Counted from the first letter of the stretch, positions 10,968 to 22,430 are shown. The stretch: DNA of 64,000 nt from Pyronema omphalodes (GCA_024516155.1 JAJJXM010000021.1:682001-746000); one strand, 5' to 3'. Program-made: numbers and translations. The notes: generated from the sequence alone by a model not told the origin.

Positions 10968-11121
10968 TCGAAAGGTAGAGGTGGAAGAGTGTATTCATTG
11001 AGAACGATGGTGATCTAGCTCTACGCATCTACAGAGGGAGATATACTCAATGTAGAAACTCCACCTCCACGTGCCAGTCACGTAAGCCCTAAGTGCGGCC
11101 AATACACCTGAACTCTAGGCA
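10968..11121 (-). mobile_element. degraded copia-family solo LTR
   Basis: The order of blocks matches the copia LTR at 25894-26054: TCGAA, GAGGTGG, TGTATT, then CTCCACCTCCAC and GTAAGCCCTAAGTGCGG. Terminal TG/CA and target duplications have eroded, so the ends are estimates. Confidence 0.45.
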
Positions 11122-11164
11122 ACCTGCAACAGCTTTATAGAATTCTACGATGCTCTTGGTCCTC

Positions 11165-11360
11165 TTCTTTCAATGTCTTCAGTTACGGCAATGCATCTGT
11201 TTATACGAGGGACAGAAAAGATTTCACTTTCACGTTTGATCTGTTGCAACGCAACTGCGCAACACCGGACCAAAAACCCACCCACCCACCCACCCACCCA
11301 AATGAACTGTTGCCACAACGACGCAGCCGCACCGCTGACTAACACAGCGCATGCGCTCCA
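11165..11360 (+). repeat. dispersed repeat family, copy 3
   Basis: Same block order as 8478-8700, starting at TTACGGCAATGCATCTG and ending near CCGCTGACTAACACAGCG. An internal (CCCA)n run at about 11276-11300 expands the middle. Confidence 0.5.
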
Positions 11361-11690
11361 CATGATTGCACGCGCACATCCAACAGAGTGTTTATGTGCA
11401 CCGCAGAAATACAGCGGTTATGTAGAATAAGCACGGACGTAGTGCTTTGTATGTATATAATATATTGAAGTTCATTTGAACTAATTGCAGCATGGTATTC
11501 TTAAAATTCTGAGGATGATGATTATATGCGTGCTATGTCCCTCCAACACGGATGCGTTGTCCACATATACATATGCGTATATCTTTGTTATTTGACTTTC
11601 AACTTTCAACTTTTGTTTTGATTTTTATTCTAACTAAGCGGTTAGGTTCATGCTAACGTATCCACGATCGATGGTATGTATGCCACAATG

Positions 11691-11816
11691 GTAGATGTAG
11701 ATGTAGATGTAGATGTAGATGTAGATGTAGATGTAGATGTAGATGTAGATGTAGATGTAGATGTAGATGTAGATGTAGATGTAGATGTAGATGTAGATGT
11801 AGATGTAGATGTAGAT
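11691..11816 (+). repeat. (GTAGAT)n hexanucleotide microsatellite
   Basis: An uninterrupted array of about 21 GTAGAT units, ended by GTAGATGAAG. Because the unit is a multiple of three, it creates artefactual open frames on both strands (alternating Val-Asp or Leu-His); these are not genes. Confidence 0.97.
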
Positions 11817-13063
11817 GAAGTCTTTGCCAGGACCCTTTGGTTTCGTGAGAAGATAGGAAATCTTGTTTAGGCATCATGCATTACGATTACAATTACTGAA
11901 AAACTACGTTGGTGAACTGTTGCTGCGGGGTTATTGCTGTTCCGTAAAGGAATCCGGCGCGGTGATGAGACGTCCATCAAGACTGGATTGTGTGCGGGTT
12001 CCGAGAAGGGAGAAGGATGGAAGTGGAAGACAGCGTGTTTGAGAGCTCGAGAGCAGCCACCGAGGAGTCGTAAAAAAGAGGGGATGTGCTGTTTCTTGGG
12101 AGCGTGCACTGTTTCCACTGACACCAACTTACACTCGACACACCTCACAGCCGCCCTTGCTGGTGGTTGAATATCGTCGTCCCGGCAACAACAGCTGCAG
12201 CTTCAACACTTGTCTGTTACCGGTCTAGCAAACTCTCAGGACGAGGGCGAGCTGATGGCCCTGTAATCCATGCGCCGATCGAAACTGAAACGGGAATTGA
12301 AGCGACGGGTGAGGCGATGATTGAAGCGTTGATGAAGCGAAGTTAAAGGGTCAGGAGAAAAGACGATTGACCGAGCTGATTGACGTAGATCTCAAAGGGT
12401 CAGGAGAGAGGATATTTTACCGAGCTGATTGACACAGATCTGACATGCGAACTGCAGAGATCGTAATTTATCAAGATACATTCAAGCCACATAACGTGAC
12501 ATCTACATATGTACACACCAGCGGGTGCTCTAGATACACTTTACATGATAAAAATCTCAACTCCGGATCGTTGTGGGCCCAAGCGGAGGCTTAGCTATCT
12601 AGACTTACTTTCTCAATCCGGGGAGGAGCCTAGATTAGACGACTGAAAATCCCATGATGTCACAATCGACCATTCTGGCGAGGTGGCTTAGGCGTAAGGC
12701 TACATCATCAACTGCAAGAAATGTAAGGCTTCGGAAATTTCCTGTTTATAAACACTATGGTACATTTTCGCCACCAAGATTGTATATGTTATACAAGTTC
12801 CCCACCAAAAAACATATACATGCGAAGAATCTAAACAGCATTTATACCAATCATTTGTTTAAAAATTTGATTTATAATAGCATATGTATAAATATTTCAC
12901 TAGCATGAAAATGTATACATGCCATTGTATAAGATTCTTCGGTTTATAATAGCATATGTATAGATTTTCCATCATCGTGAAAACACTCACAAGTGAGTCC
13001 ATGGGATTTTTGGAGCACATATGTTTATTGATGATAATATCTACCGATTACCATACTGCATCA
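11817..13063. other. intergenic sequence with short internal repeats
   Basis: No gene recognised. A roughly 50-bp unit containing GGGTCAGGAGA, ACCGAGCTGATTGAC and AGATCT is repeated at about 12349-12445. Two copies of TTTATAATAGCATATGTATA lie at about 12870 and 12943, close to inverted ACATATACATGC stretches, which suggests another small decayed inverted-repeat element at about 12780-12975. Confidence 0.4.
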
Positions 13064-14871
13064 CCCTATGGTACAAGAAAACGAGTGAGAGTGGTTTAGT
13101 TCAAACACCTTCGTGGTTTAGCTAAACACCGAAAGTGTTTAGTTAAACACCCTAAACACCAAAGTTGTTTAGTCTGATTTAAGGTGTTTAGCTAAACCAC
13201 CCATCGTTGTTTAAAGGTGTTTAGTTCAACACCCCTAAACACCGAAGTTGTTTAGTGTGATTTACGGTGTTTAGCTAAACCACCCAGCGTTGTTTAGTTA
13301 AACAACTACCTTGATTTTTTTTTTTTGAGGGGTTTATTTAAACACCCTAGGGGTGTTTAAATAAACACCTTCTTTTTCGCTTATTCTTCGGTGTTTATTT
13401 AAACATCCTAGGGGTGTTTAGATAAACACCCTAGAGGTGTTTAAGGATGTTTAAATAAACACCTTCTTTTTCGCTTATTCTTTGGTGTTTATTTAAACAC
13501 CCTAGGGGTGTTTAAGGATGTTTAAATAAACACCTTCTTTTTTCGCTTATTCTTTGGTGTTTATTTAAACACCCTAGGGGTGTTTAAGGATGTTTAAATA
13601 AACACCTTCTTTTTTACATATTCTTTGGGGTTTATTTAAACACCCTAGGGGTGTTTAAATAAACACCTTCTTCTTCGCCTATTCTTCGGGGTTTATTTGA
13701 ACTATCCTCTGACGTTTAAATAAACATCTACAGTCCACTTCCTAGGGATGGCGTTTCCATGGTTCATATAAATCACCCTGCAGTGTTCTACTGAACATTC
13801 AGTTTTAACCTGTAGAGGTGTGTTCTGTTTTTGTTTGTTGATGGAAGTGGATATTGCCTTAGTGCGCATCCCTTCCTTATGTTCTGTTCGTTCTGCCGTT
13901 GTTGTTCCTCGTTCTTCATCCATTTCATTCACTTGTTTCTCCACCTCCATCTTTCCCTCTTGTTTGACTGTAAGTTTTTCCTCATGTCAAATGTTTGTCC
14001 CTCAACAGAATTTGCTAGTTCATACACCATACACCACCGGAGGGAAAAAAGAGAGAGAGAGGGGGAATTGGGATATGAACTTCTAGATACTCGCTGAGTC
14101 AAGTACTGCAAACCAACCCCACAAATATCCACAATGCTAACCAGACAAACAGGATGCCCAGAAAACCTAAGTCTATTTATTGAAGCGATCCATGATTCCA
14201 GCATAGGTAAGGGTCAATCAAAAAAGGCACAAAGCGAATGGTACTATACAGAGAGCAGGAGCAGGAGTAGGAGGGGTGAGGAGGGAGGTGGGAGGTTCCT
14301 GTATGTATAGATAGAGGACCTGGCAATAGCTAGAGACATGTTATATAATGAGCGAGTGGTTTAGTAATTAATTTAAAACATTTAAAAAATATCTGAGGTG
14401 CTTGATCAAACCACTATTGTGCAAGGTGTTTAAATCGGTGTTTAAAGGTGTTTAGTAGGTGTTTAAATCGGTGTTTAAAGGTGTTTAGTAGGTGTTTAAA
14501 TTGGTGTTTAAAGGTGTTTAGTAGGTGTTTAAATCGGTGTTTAAAGGTGTTTAGTAGGTGTTTAAAGGTGTTCAGTAGGTGTTTAAATCGTTGTTTAAAG
14601 GTGTTTGGTAGGTGTTTAAAGGTGTTTAGTAGGTGTTTAAAGAGGTGTTTAGTAGGTGTTTAAAGGTGTTTAGTAGGTGTTTAAAGAGGTGTTTAGTAGG
14701 TGTTTAAAGGTGTTTAGTAGGTGTTTAAAGAGGTGTTTAGTAGGTGTTTAAAGGTGTTTAGTAGGTGTTTAAAGAGGTGTTTAGTAAATGAATTTTGCGG
14801 GTGTTTGAATTAAACACCTTTTGTGGTTTAAAGTGTGGTTTGATTAAACACCTTTTTTTTGTACCACAGGG
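13064..14871. mobile_element. TIR element made of GTGTTTA/TAAACAC arrays
   Basis: The left end CCCTATGGTACAAGAAAA (13064-13081) is repeated inverted at the right end as CCCTGTGGTACAAAAAAA (to 14871), with ATCA outside both ends (13060-13063 and 14872-14875). The left arm (about 13096-13737) is a tandem series of palindromic units, GGTGTTTATTTAAACACC and GGGGTGTTTAAATAAACACC, separated by a TTCTTTTTCGCTTATTC linker. The right arm (about 14420-14850) is a head-to-tail series of AGGTGTTTAGTAGGTGTTTA units. The 600-bp centre has no convincing ORF and contains a possible decayed copia LTR. There is no transposase, so it is likely a non-autonomous DNA element; I do not recognise a superfamily. Confidence 0.65.
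13783..14007 (+). mobile_element. possible decayed copia LTR inside the array element
   Basis: The stretch TGGATATTGCCTTAGTGCGCATCCC..CTTATGTTCTG and the downstream CTCCACCTCCATCTTTC..CTCTTG parallel, in order, the LTR at 20824-21040 read on its minus strand. The outer ends (TGTTC near 13783, CTCAACA near 14007) are only suggestive and no target duplication is clear. Confidence 0.35.
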
Positions 14872-16470
14872 ATCACATTTCTGAATTATATATTCCTTCC
14901 CCTGCCAATTGAATAACCCAACCAGTTGTTCAATAAAAGTGATTTCAATCATCTTCCATTGACCCACGCGTGATTTGTATATTAATTGCCCAATCCGTCC
15001 AACAAGGAAATTCTTCAATGTCTTCAAGATCAATTGTTTGGTCATCAGAAAAAGTGATTGATAAAATCATGTATCATACAGAATTACAAGACAGTTATCG
15101 ACCACCATGCCAGAAAAAATAATGAACATTTATGAATATTTTTTACCATCCTCTTCGCCTTCCTCAACCAGCATCACCTCTTATTCTGCACTGACCACTG
15201 CCTTATCCTCCTCGATATCCATTACGGCATCTGTACTGATCCCAGTTCATACAAACCCCCTGGACAATGTTCCTCGCCACTCTGATTTCCCCCCGTTTCT
15301 CAAGCTGCCTTATTAAAAGCACATGAGCCTTCAACGGCACACCATAGTATGTTCCTATTCGTTCCCCATAGCTTGTCGTTATCCCTCCATCTCAACGATA
15401 GCTCATGATATGCATAGCCATAGATAGTCTCAAACCCCAAGATATGGTCTCTCCTGCAATTGCATTGATAGATTTCCCGCCACTTTTGTAGTGCCACATC
15501 TAAATTGCTGTGTAGGACAGCGCCCTTGAGTAAGAATATGTAGTAGTGGGCATTTCCTTCGATGCATTTGACTTGCATGGGTTTTTCTTTGGGCGGTTGA
15601 GGTGTACGAATATTTCTGAACTGGAGCAACCACCTGCTGAATATCCACAGCATCGGCAAAGGGGATAGGAGCCTATGCCAGCAAGTGTGTGCCCTGTTCA
15701 TTGACGTCATAGTGAAACCAAATTTGGAGCTATGGTGCGCCGGCGAAAACACACACGAAGGGGGCTGTGGTGCGGCAGTGGGGAGACGGAGGTGGAACCC
15801 TGCTGAACAGAAACTATGCGCTAGCGCCGCCTCAAACAAGATTCACAGGAAGTATATTAATCCCCCATCCTCGAGTAGGTTTACAACGCTACATCCACCT
15901 CATGGACACCATCCTACTCTCCCATGTCTTTCTAATACGGTGCAGAACAACGATCAAAAAAGAAATACAAAATGTCAGCAAGCACTTGGGATATCGACCC
16001 TCATCGGCATGATTGAGATGATAACAATCCGAAATGCGTATATCAGACCTCCCAGTCGTATGAACCAGGTTAAAATGATGGTCAAAACAGACTGTATGGA
16101 TTGTTGGAATATGAGAACTGTACAGCGACCCAGTTCAGTTTACTGTCAGTAGTAAAAACTGGTTCAACTGCAAAACCTAGTTAATCGAATGCAAGGCTTG
16201 GCAACCCAGGAGAACTGTTGAAAACTGCACAAACCGGTTTGTCCAGAGGAAATGGTTTATGAAAGGGCAATAAATATTATTCAGCGCATACATAACAAAA
16301 TTGCATACTGATTGAGTGTTCAGGAATCACAGCCGATGCCTCCGATTAAAGCTCTTAAGCCCACTAATGGCCTCCAGAGTATGCCTGCCTACATTCAATA
16401 GCGGACCAAAATAATGATCCGCTTGCATTGGGACAACAACAGCTGTTCTTTTTTAATTCTTTGAGTTTTT
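14872..16470. other. intergenic sequence, no gene supported
   Basis: It contains a 179-codon minus frame (15300-15839) and a 155-codon plus frame (15685-16152) that overlap each other. Neither shows a domain, a family motif or plausible exon borders. I cannot assign either and treat the region as non-coding or decayed. Confidence 0.4.
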
Positions 16471-16473
16471 TAT

Positions 16474-16854
16474 TTTCTTATTTTTTGTTATTTTTGTTAT
16501 TTTTGTTATTTTTGTTATTTTTGTTATTTTTGTTATTTTTGTTATTTTTGTTATTTTTGTTATTTTTGTTATTTTTGTTATTTTTGTTATTTTTGTTATT
16601 TTTGTTGTTTTGTTGTTTTTGTTGTTTTTGTTGTTTTTGTTGTTTTTGTTGTTTTTGTTGTTTTTGTTGTTTTTGTTGTTTTTGTTGTTTTTGTTGTTTT
16701 TGTTGTTTTTGTTGTTTTTGTTGTTTTTGTTGTTTTTGTTGTTTTTGTTGTTTTTGTTGTTTTTGTTGTTTTTGTTGTTTTTGTTGTTTTTGTTGTTTTG
16801 TTGTTTTTGTTGTTTTTGTTGTTTTTGTTGTTTTTGTTGTTTTTGTTGTGTTTT
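16474..16854 (+). repeat. nonamer minisatellite (TTATTTTTG)n then (TTGTTTTTG)n
   Basis: About 13 units of TTATTTTTG switch near 16600 to about 27 units of TTGTTTTTG, with single-base slips at about 16605 and 16798 that shift the phase. The 9-bp period keeps frames open on both strands (Phe-Leu-Leu, Phe-Cys-Cys, Lys-Gln-Gln types); these are not proteins. Confidence 0.97.
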
Positions 16855-16959
16855 TTTTTTTTTCCAATATGTATAGTAGTGCTCGTCTGAATAAACAAAA
16901 ATTCTACCACATTATTTCAATAAATCATTGGTAATTTAGCTAGTATTGTGATGTTTTCA

Positions 16960-17125
16960 GTCCGAATTTTTTGTTTACATTATAGAATGTTATATCTTTT
17001 TTTTATCTACGGAATTGTATATTTTATAAAATGTTATATCTTTTTGTTATCTACTGGGTTGTATTTCCCGTGGAAAGTTATATCTTTTTGTTATCCCCGC
17101 AATTGTATTTCTTCTGTTGTGGTAT
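16960..17125 (+). repeat. imperfect tandem repeat, about 60-bp unit
   Basis: Three consecutive units share GTTATATCTTTTT.TTATCTAC.GGATTGTAT with diverged linkers. Confidence 0.6.
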
Positions 17126-18447
17126 AAACGGGTATATCACATGTTTAAAAATGTATATGTAAATCATAAACCTGTTCTATCCTACTAGGCAAACATATAC
17201 AGAAAGACTGTATAAAACCTATACCATTACATGTACCATAGGGAAAGTGTATCGGATCGAAAGCGAGAAATTGAGCGGCACGTGCGCGTTTCGTCGAGTT
17301 TGAAACTCGCTTGCAGGAGTATTGAGTTTGCTACTTTACTACAGTACAGACAGGGGTTCATCAAATACACGTCGACGGCGATGAAAACACGCATATGTAT
17401 AGCGTACATAGCACGCACCTGTATGGTACTCCCCCTTACTCTACTCTACGCCTTATCGTCAATCTTGAAATTGCCTTATCTTTTTCGAGTCACAGATTGT
17501 TTCAATATATGTATCTTGACTGCCGGATATAATTTGCCAAAGGATTGGCTGCGCGTGTCGCTCATGCAACCTTAAAGGTTTGGCAGGTTTCGCACGGGAT
17601 AGCGCACGTCGCGAGTCACGAGCTAATTCATTAGTCAGCGCGTGCATATTGCACCGGACTGGCGATCGAAAATGATCATCTAAACATCTACCTTAACTCT
17701 CTGCATCTCCTCTGTCATTTTCCTTTCAGTACTTGCTTACTTTTTTGTCTATGATCTACTGTTGAAAGGTTAGATTGTAAAAACTTCCACTTAATGCTGC
17801 AAGTACATGGCTGGCTTTTCTCGCTTGAATGCATTCATTAATCTATGGTTCTGCTATTAGACACCCGAATTTCCCTCACATGATTATCGTTAAAGATTCC
17901 GTCTCTGATTGAGTGTCCATTTTCGTAGGTGTAAATTATGGCATAAAAATTGTCTTTGTTTGCGTTCTGTGGATTCTAAATGTAAATATTACAATCCCAA
18001 GTTCCCAAGTCATGCACATTAAGTACTGCACATCCGACAATCGACAACCAGTAAGGCAAAACCGCTGCCAACGGATCATCATTCTAATACTGTCAATATC
18101 TCTACCATATCGATTAAATCCACTACATATCTCCCAAACAAAGTCCTACAATGATAATTCATAACCAGTCACAACCACCTCAAGCATTCCACTACTCCGT
18201 TCCCCTATCCAACAACCCCACCGCACCTCTCCCATCCCCGAAGCCCACCCCACGATCTACATCCGCCAGTAACCACCCCGAGTGATCCCCCATGCAAACC
18301 CACCCCATCCCAGCAACCTTGATGATCGTCTTGGCAACAATGACGTAACCGCCCAACTCACCGCATCATAGGACTTCATCACCTCGCTCTCTCCAGTCTC
18401 TTCACGATCCCAACACAGAACCCCCAATCATTCCCATCTTAGACACC
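17126..18447. other. intergenic sequence and upstream flank of the Fmp46-like gene
   Basis: No gene recognised. The last 250 bp before 18448 are C-rich and would contain the promoter and leader of the downstream gene. No TATA box is obvious. Confidence 0.4.
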
Positions 18448-18928
18448 ATGTTTCGCTTTGTAGATATCCCCAGATTCCCGACGCAGCTCCCCCCTACGCA
18501 ACCCATAACTAACACCACCGTAGCACAAAACCCTCGACGTCCTAACCCTATTCCACTCCGCCACCTCTCCAGCCTCAGTATCAATTCTCAACACGCTAAA
18601 AACCGCGTCAGCACACGCGACCTCTTCCTCGCTCACAGGGAAAAACCCAACTGCTTCCTTTGAGTTAGATGTGATTGAGGATCCCAATGGGCCTACGCCT
18701 GATCAGTTGAAGTCGATTGTGGAGTTTGTGGGGAAGAATAGAGTCGGGGATCTTGTTAGGGGTGCGGGATCGGTCGAAAGTGCTGTGGCGATTTTGAAGA
18801 GGGGGAGTGAGGCGTTTGTGAGGCCCACGCTCGTGGATTGGAGTAATGGGAGAGCTGGTAGGTTTCCTTGGCGGGGGAGGGGGCGGGGGTGCTGCCGGGG
18901 AGGGGGGGCACACCAAGTTGCGGTTTGA
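18448..18928 (+). CDS. Fmp46/DUF1687-type mitochondrial redox-fold protein
   Basis: Predicted thioredoxin-fold protein of the fungal Fmp46 (DUF1687) family, known from the yeast mitochondrial proteome; its substrate is unknown. Exon 1 is 12 nt (18448-18459, MFRF). A 64-nt intron (18460-18523, GTAGAT..CTAAC..TAG) joins it to exon 2, which reads HKTLDVLTLFH, then SPASVSILNTLKTASA, then FELDVIEDPNGPTPDQLKS, EFVGKNRVGDLVRGA and FVRPTLVDWSNGRA. The LTLFH start, the EDPNGPTPDQL block and the DWSNGRA end are the family's hallmarks from memory. After NGRA the frame becomes G-rich and low in information (to the stop at 18926-18928), so either a second intron starts at GGTAGGTTT (about 18855) or the C-terminus has decayed. 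The real end is therefore uncertain. It is the only ordinary housekeeping-type gene I find. Confidence 0.72.
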
Positions 18929-19974
18929 TGAGCGAAAAGATCAGCACAGAAAAATGATACGCCAGAGGAACTATATTCTTTTCTCTAATGGCCCGAGCTA
19001 TATCGTAAAGGAAAAAAAAACCGCAATTCTGAATAAGAGAATAAGGTAGCAGGGTTTATATCAAGCAGCGCTAACGTATCTTAGTTATCAACCCGACCCA
19101 GAGCGAAGTCAAGAAATTGGTTGAAACTTTACCAAGAGATTAAGTAAACAGATTGGATATGGGGAGGCCGCGGGGAAGGGTTGTTTATGGGGGGGAGGGG
19201 GCTATAGAGGGGGGTGTTTATGTTGAGGTGTTGATACGTTTATATGTTAATATCTTTATATCTTTTGGGAGGCTGGAATTTGGAATTGTATAATAGGAAT
19301 AGGATTTATATGTAGCCGTAGTAGTTGCGTAATCGCATTTCAATTTTTTTGATACTCATTCACCCACAACCACACCCACACCTACTACGGGCCGTAACCT
19401 GCATCATATCGCTTTTATCTGCCGAATATCTTTTGAAACGGCATTGAATCAAAATACTGGCTCCCGGATTACGTAAAATCCAAATCTATCCGTATTATTA
19501 TCATACTTGCGGTTTTGTAAGAGAGTAGTTCATGATTTCAGTCAAACTTCTAATCCATTCTCTAACATCAAAAAAATCGAGCAATTGCGAATTTCACTTT
19601 TGATTGTCAATAGAAATATTGATTCTCGTTCACTGTGTGTTAGGCTATTTCCAATCGCTACTTAAGATTTCGTTGTTATAAGAGTACACCCCTCCGGTCC
19701 CAGCGTACTCGCATAGGTTTGTCTGTACTCCGTGAATGCGAGTCTCGCGCTGTTCCCATGGGCTCACCTGTATATGCAGAGAGCTCACTAGGTTTAGCAA
19801 TCAAATACGCAGTGCACCTCCACTTCACAGCTACGAGGTAGCTTAGCTGAGCGCTGTCCAACCTCATACCCAGCATCAACATCTCTACGCACCTTTTGAA
19901 TCCTATACTTCCTGATTCCACTGCGGCTAGGCAGCTTCGTTTCTCGTTCGACCTCTGACCCAGCATCTTCAGCC
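18929..19974. other. intergenic; third remnant of the duplicated unit
   Basis: 19440-19665 aligns by eye with 22890-23100 of copy B (TCATGATTTCAGTCAAACTT, CATTCTC.AACA, TAGAAATAT, TCACTGTG stretches) and is clearly more diverged than copies A and B are from each other. Elsewhere I see no gene. Confidence 0.5.
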
Positions 19975-20823
19975 TACTCATTCGAATATTGTCGGGTACC
20001 TTCACCGCGCTCGAAGGATGGTATTGTCAAATCCCGCTCACCATATATATACCTCCGCTCTTCTATTCTGAGGAATGATACCGTCGCTTCGAATCAAGCC
20101 AACGTGAAAAGCAATACAATATACTACATCAACCTATGCACAGCCCCCCCTCCTCCACAGTGATACCTTTTCCTTCGCCCTCCGGAAGATTGGGAATGAT
20201 GGGAAAAGTTGTTGAGACAAGAGAGGATTATGGTCGCGTAGGGGGTTGCTGGAGCTTGGATTGTTACCGAATAACCTTTGTCAGGAAAACATCGAGGATA
20301 TAAAGGCGGTCTGAACCGTTAGTCCAGTTGTTAAATGCACTCTACTCCAAGTTATGCCAAGGAGGAATGTTTTCAGCCTGCAGCAAGCTTGGGTTGAAAA
20401 GGGATTAGCAGGGGTTCCGGAGAATACTCTATCCAAAGTTTTTTTCAAATCTAAAAAAAGCGTTCCTTCAGACTCTGAAGGAGTATACACAGGCAGTGAT
20501 AGCTATCTTTGATCAACCTCCAACTCCAACCTAGAACAATTAACTCTTCCTCCGGGGTTGCTGATAGGTCCAACGCTTTCTGAAACCTCGTCCACTCAAC
20601 AATAACCATCCTCTCAAGATGGAAGAATTGCAACCTGTGGCTGTCTACAGCTGTTGAGGAATTCAGGTGCAATCATCGCCATCCCCATTGCATTTTCCAT
20701 TAGTCGCATCTACGGTGTTGCAGAAAATGTGGAATTCATTTTCAGCCTAAAATGGGGAATTATTGCATCTTGTGCCGGCGACCTGACCAGGACCTGACCA
20801 AAAAGGACAAACCAAAGTTGTAT

Positions 20824-21040
20824 TGTAAAAATGCTCCTGGGCAGACGTAGGATGAGTTGACACGTGGGGAGACAAGAGAGAGACAGAAAGATGGAGATGG
20901 AGAATGTTGTGAGTGACATTCGATAACGAGCAAACATTCCATCGACAGAACAAACATAACAAGGGGATGTACGCTAAGGCAACATCCACCTCCACAAGCA
21001 GTCACAGCACAGAGCACGGCTCGACAGGCACTCTTCAACA
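20824..21040 (-). mobile_element. copia-family solo LTR inserted in copy B only
   Basis: A 217-bp insert with ends TGTAAAAATG and CTCTTCAACA and a perfect 5-bp target duplication TGTAT (20819-20823 and 21041-21045). On the minus strand it starts TGTTGAAGAGTGCC, like the other LTRs of this family, and contains the paired GGAGGTGG/CTCCATCTCC blocks. Copy A at about 1346 has the empty site, so this inserted after the duplication. It is longer than and diverged from the LTR at 25894-26054, hence a subfamily. Confidence 0.85.
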
Positions 21041-21423
21041 TGTATTAATGAAGTGGTGAACTCTTAATTTGGGGTGGCAAAAATATCTGTTAAGACGTCG
21101 GGGTGAGCAGCGAGCTGTGGTAATGGGGAACAAATGCTCTTTTTTTTTACACATCTTTATAATCGTAATGCTATTTTTTATGAATTCTACGCTTCTTAAT
21201 TTATGCTGGTTGTTGCTTTATCTTTCAATACTTCCCAGAAAAGTTTTGCAATAGCCGTGGTGTATTGAGATTATGTAATAATGGTTGCATTGAATTTCAC
21301 AGCACTACGTCTTTTATGGAAACATCGTTATAAATGAAGAGTTTTGAAGCATGATGGCATAAGCCCGGCATAAGCCCGGCATAGCCCCTCAAGTTGCATA
21401 AAACATTTGGGGCAGAGGATTCT

Positions 21424-21588
21424 TGTCAAAGGTCACGAGAGGAATCGAGAGAAGAGAAGACATGGAGGTGGAGCAGGGGTTTATTAATGAGTATGGTGAG
21501 CAAGACAAGCAGAGAAACATGCGAAGATATAAGTACGGGCTGACCTCCACCCCCACCTAGGCACAACGGCCTTATGTGCACTTCACCA
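21424..21588 (-). mobile_element. solo LTR, duplicated counterpart of 1714-1881
   Basis: Same site and flanks as the copy A LTR. The target duplication has drifted (ATTCT left, ATTAT right) and the terminal CAACA has become CACCA. This dates the insertion before the segmental duplication. Confidence 0.8.
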
Positions 21589-21649
21589 ATTATAACATAT
21601 GGAATTTAATTTGGATGGGACCATGTACCACATAAAATATGATCAGACG

Positions 21650-21947
21650 AAAAGAAAAAGAAAAAGAAAAAGAAAAAGAAAAAGAAAAAGAAAAAGAAAA
21701 AGAAAAAGAAAAAGAAAAAGAAAAAGAAAAAGAAAAAGAAAAAGAAAAAGAAAAAGAAAAAGAAAAAGAAAAAGAAAAAGAAAAAGAAAAAGAAAAAGAA
21801 AAAGGAAAAGAAAAAGAAAAAGAAAAAGAAAAAGAAAAAGAAAAGAAAAAGAAAAAGAAAAAGAAAAAGAAAAAGAAAAGAAAAAGAAAAAAGAAAAAGA
21901 AAAAGAAAAGAAAAAGAAAAAGAAAAAGAAAAGAAAAAGAAAAGAAA
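21650..21947 (+). repeat. (AAAAAG)n microsatellite, expanded
   Basis: Roughly 48 hexamers with a few shorter AAAAG units near the right end. The equivalent position in copy A (about 1938-1960) has only two to three units. Lys-Arg, Lys-Glu and Phe-Ser open frames over it are artefacts. Confidence 0.97.
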
Positions 21948-22430
21948 ACTGGGTGGGGAAGGGAGAAGGAAAGCGAGAGCATCCTGGCGTGGAGGCTACC
22001 CAGCAAACAGGGCTGCTGGAACAGACGACGATGGAGACTGACACTCCATCTACCATGATTCCGTAATTCAGGGCCTAGCCCAAGTCCTAATCAGTTTAGA
22101 ATTCTTTAAGCGTATGGTAGCAGTGTCATTCACCGTACTTGTGTTGAATGAACTTATCATGGTTGCAATGGAGATAACAACATGGTTTTGAAGTTTCTCT
22201 CGTTTGCCTGTCGAGTGCGTGCAGCAGGACTTAGTCGCGAGGATGTTCTAGTTTAGTGCATGTGTCTTTTTAGCCGACCGATGGTGGCTGCCACTAGCGC
22301 GCCCCTCGGAGTCTTGTAGTGACAGAGCTCCTGTTCTTGGTGGAATACCACAAGCACTTCTCGCTCCATCTCTTTCTCGGTTCTTTGTGACTCCTCGGCC
22401 TTTCTTCAGTAGCGGAGGTTTGCACGTTGG

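Noticed and set aside
11653..11877. Poly(Leu-His) and poly(Val-Asp) proteins
   Set aside because: Translations of the (GTAGAT)n microsatellite on both strands.
13096..14850. CRISPR-like array
   Set aside because: Units are continuous or palindromic with no unique spacers of constant length, and the genome is eukaryotic.
15300..16152. Two overlapping open frames (179 and 155 codons) on opposite strands as genes
   Set aside because: No domain, no codon or splice pattern, and they overlap each other; unsupported.
16428..16934. Phe/Leu/Cys-rich and Lys/Gln/Asn-rich proteins of about 90-170 aa
   Set aside because: Translations of the nonamer minisatellite; unique sequence at the ends is short and shows no domain.
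21590..22066. Lys-Arg, Lys-Glu and Ser-Phe repeat proteins
   Set aside because: Translations of the (AAAAAG)n tract in four frames.
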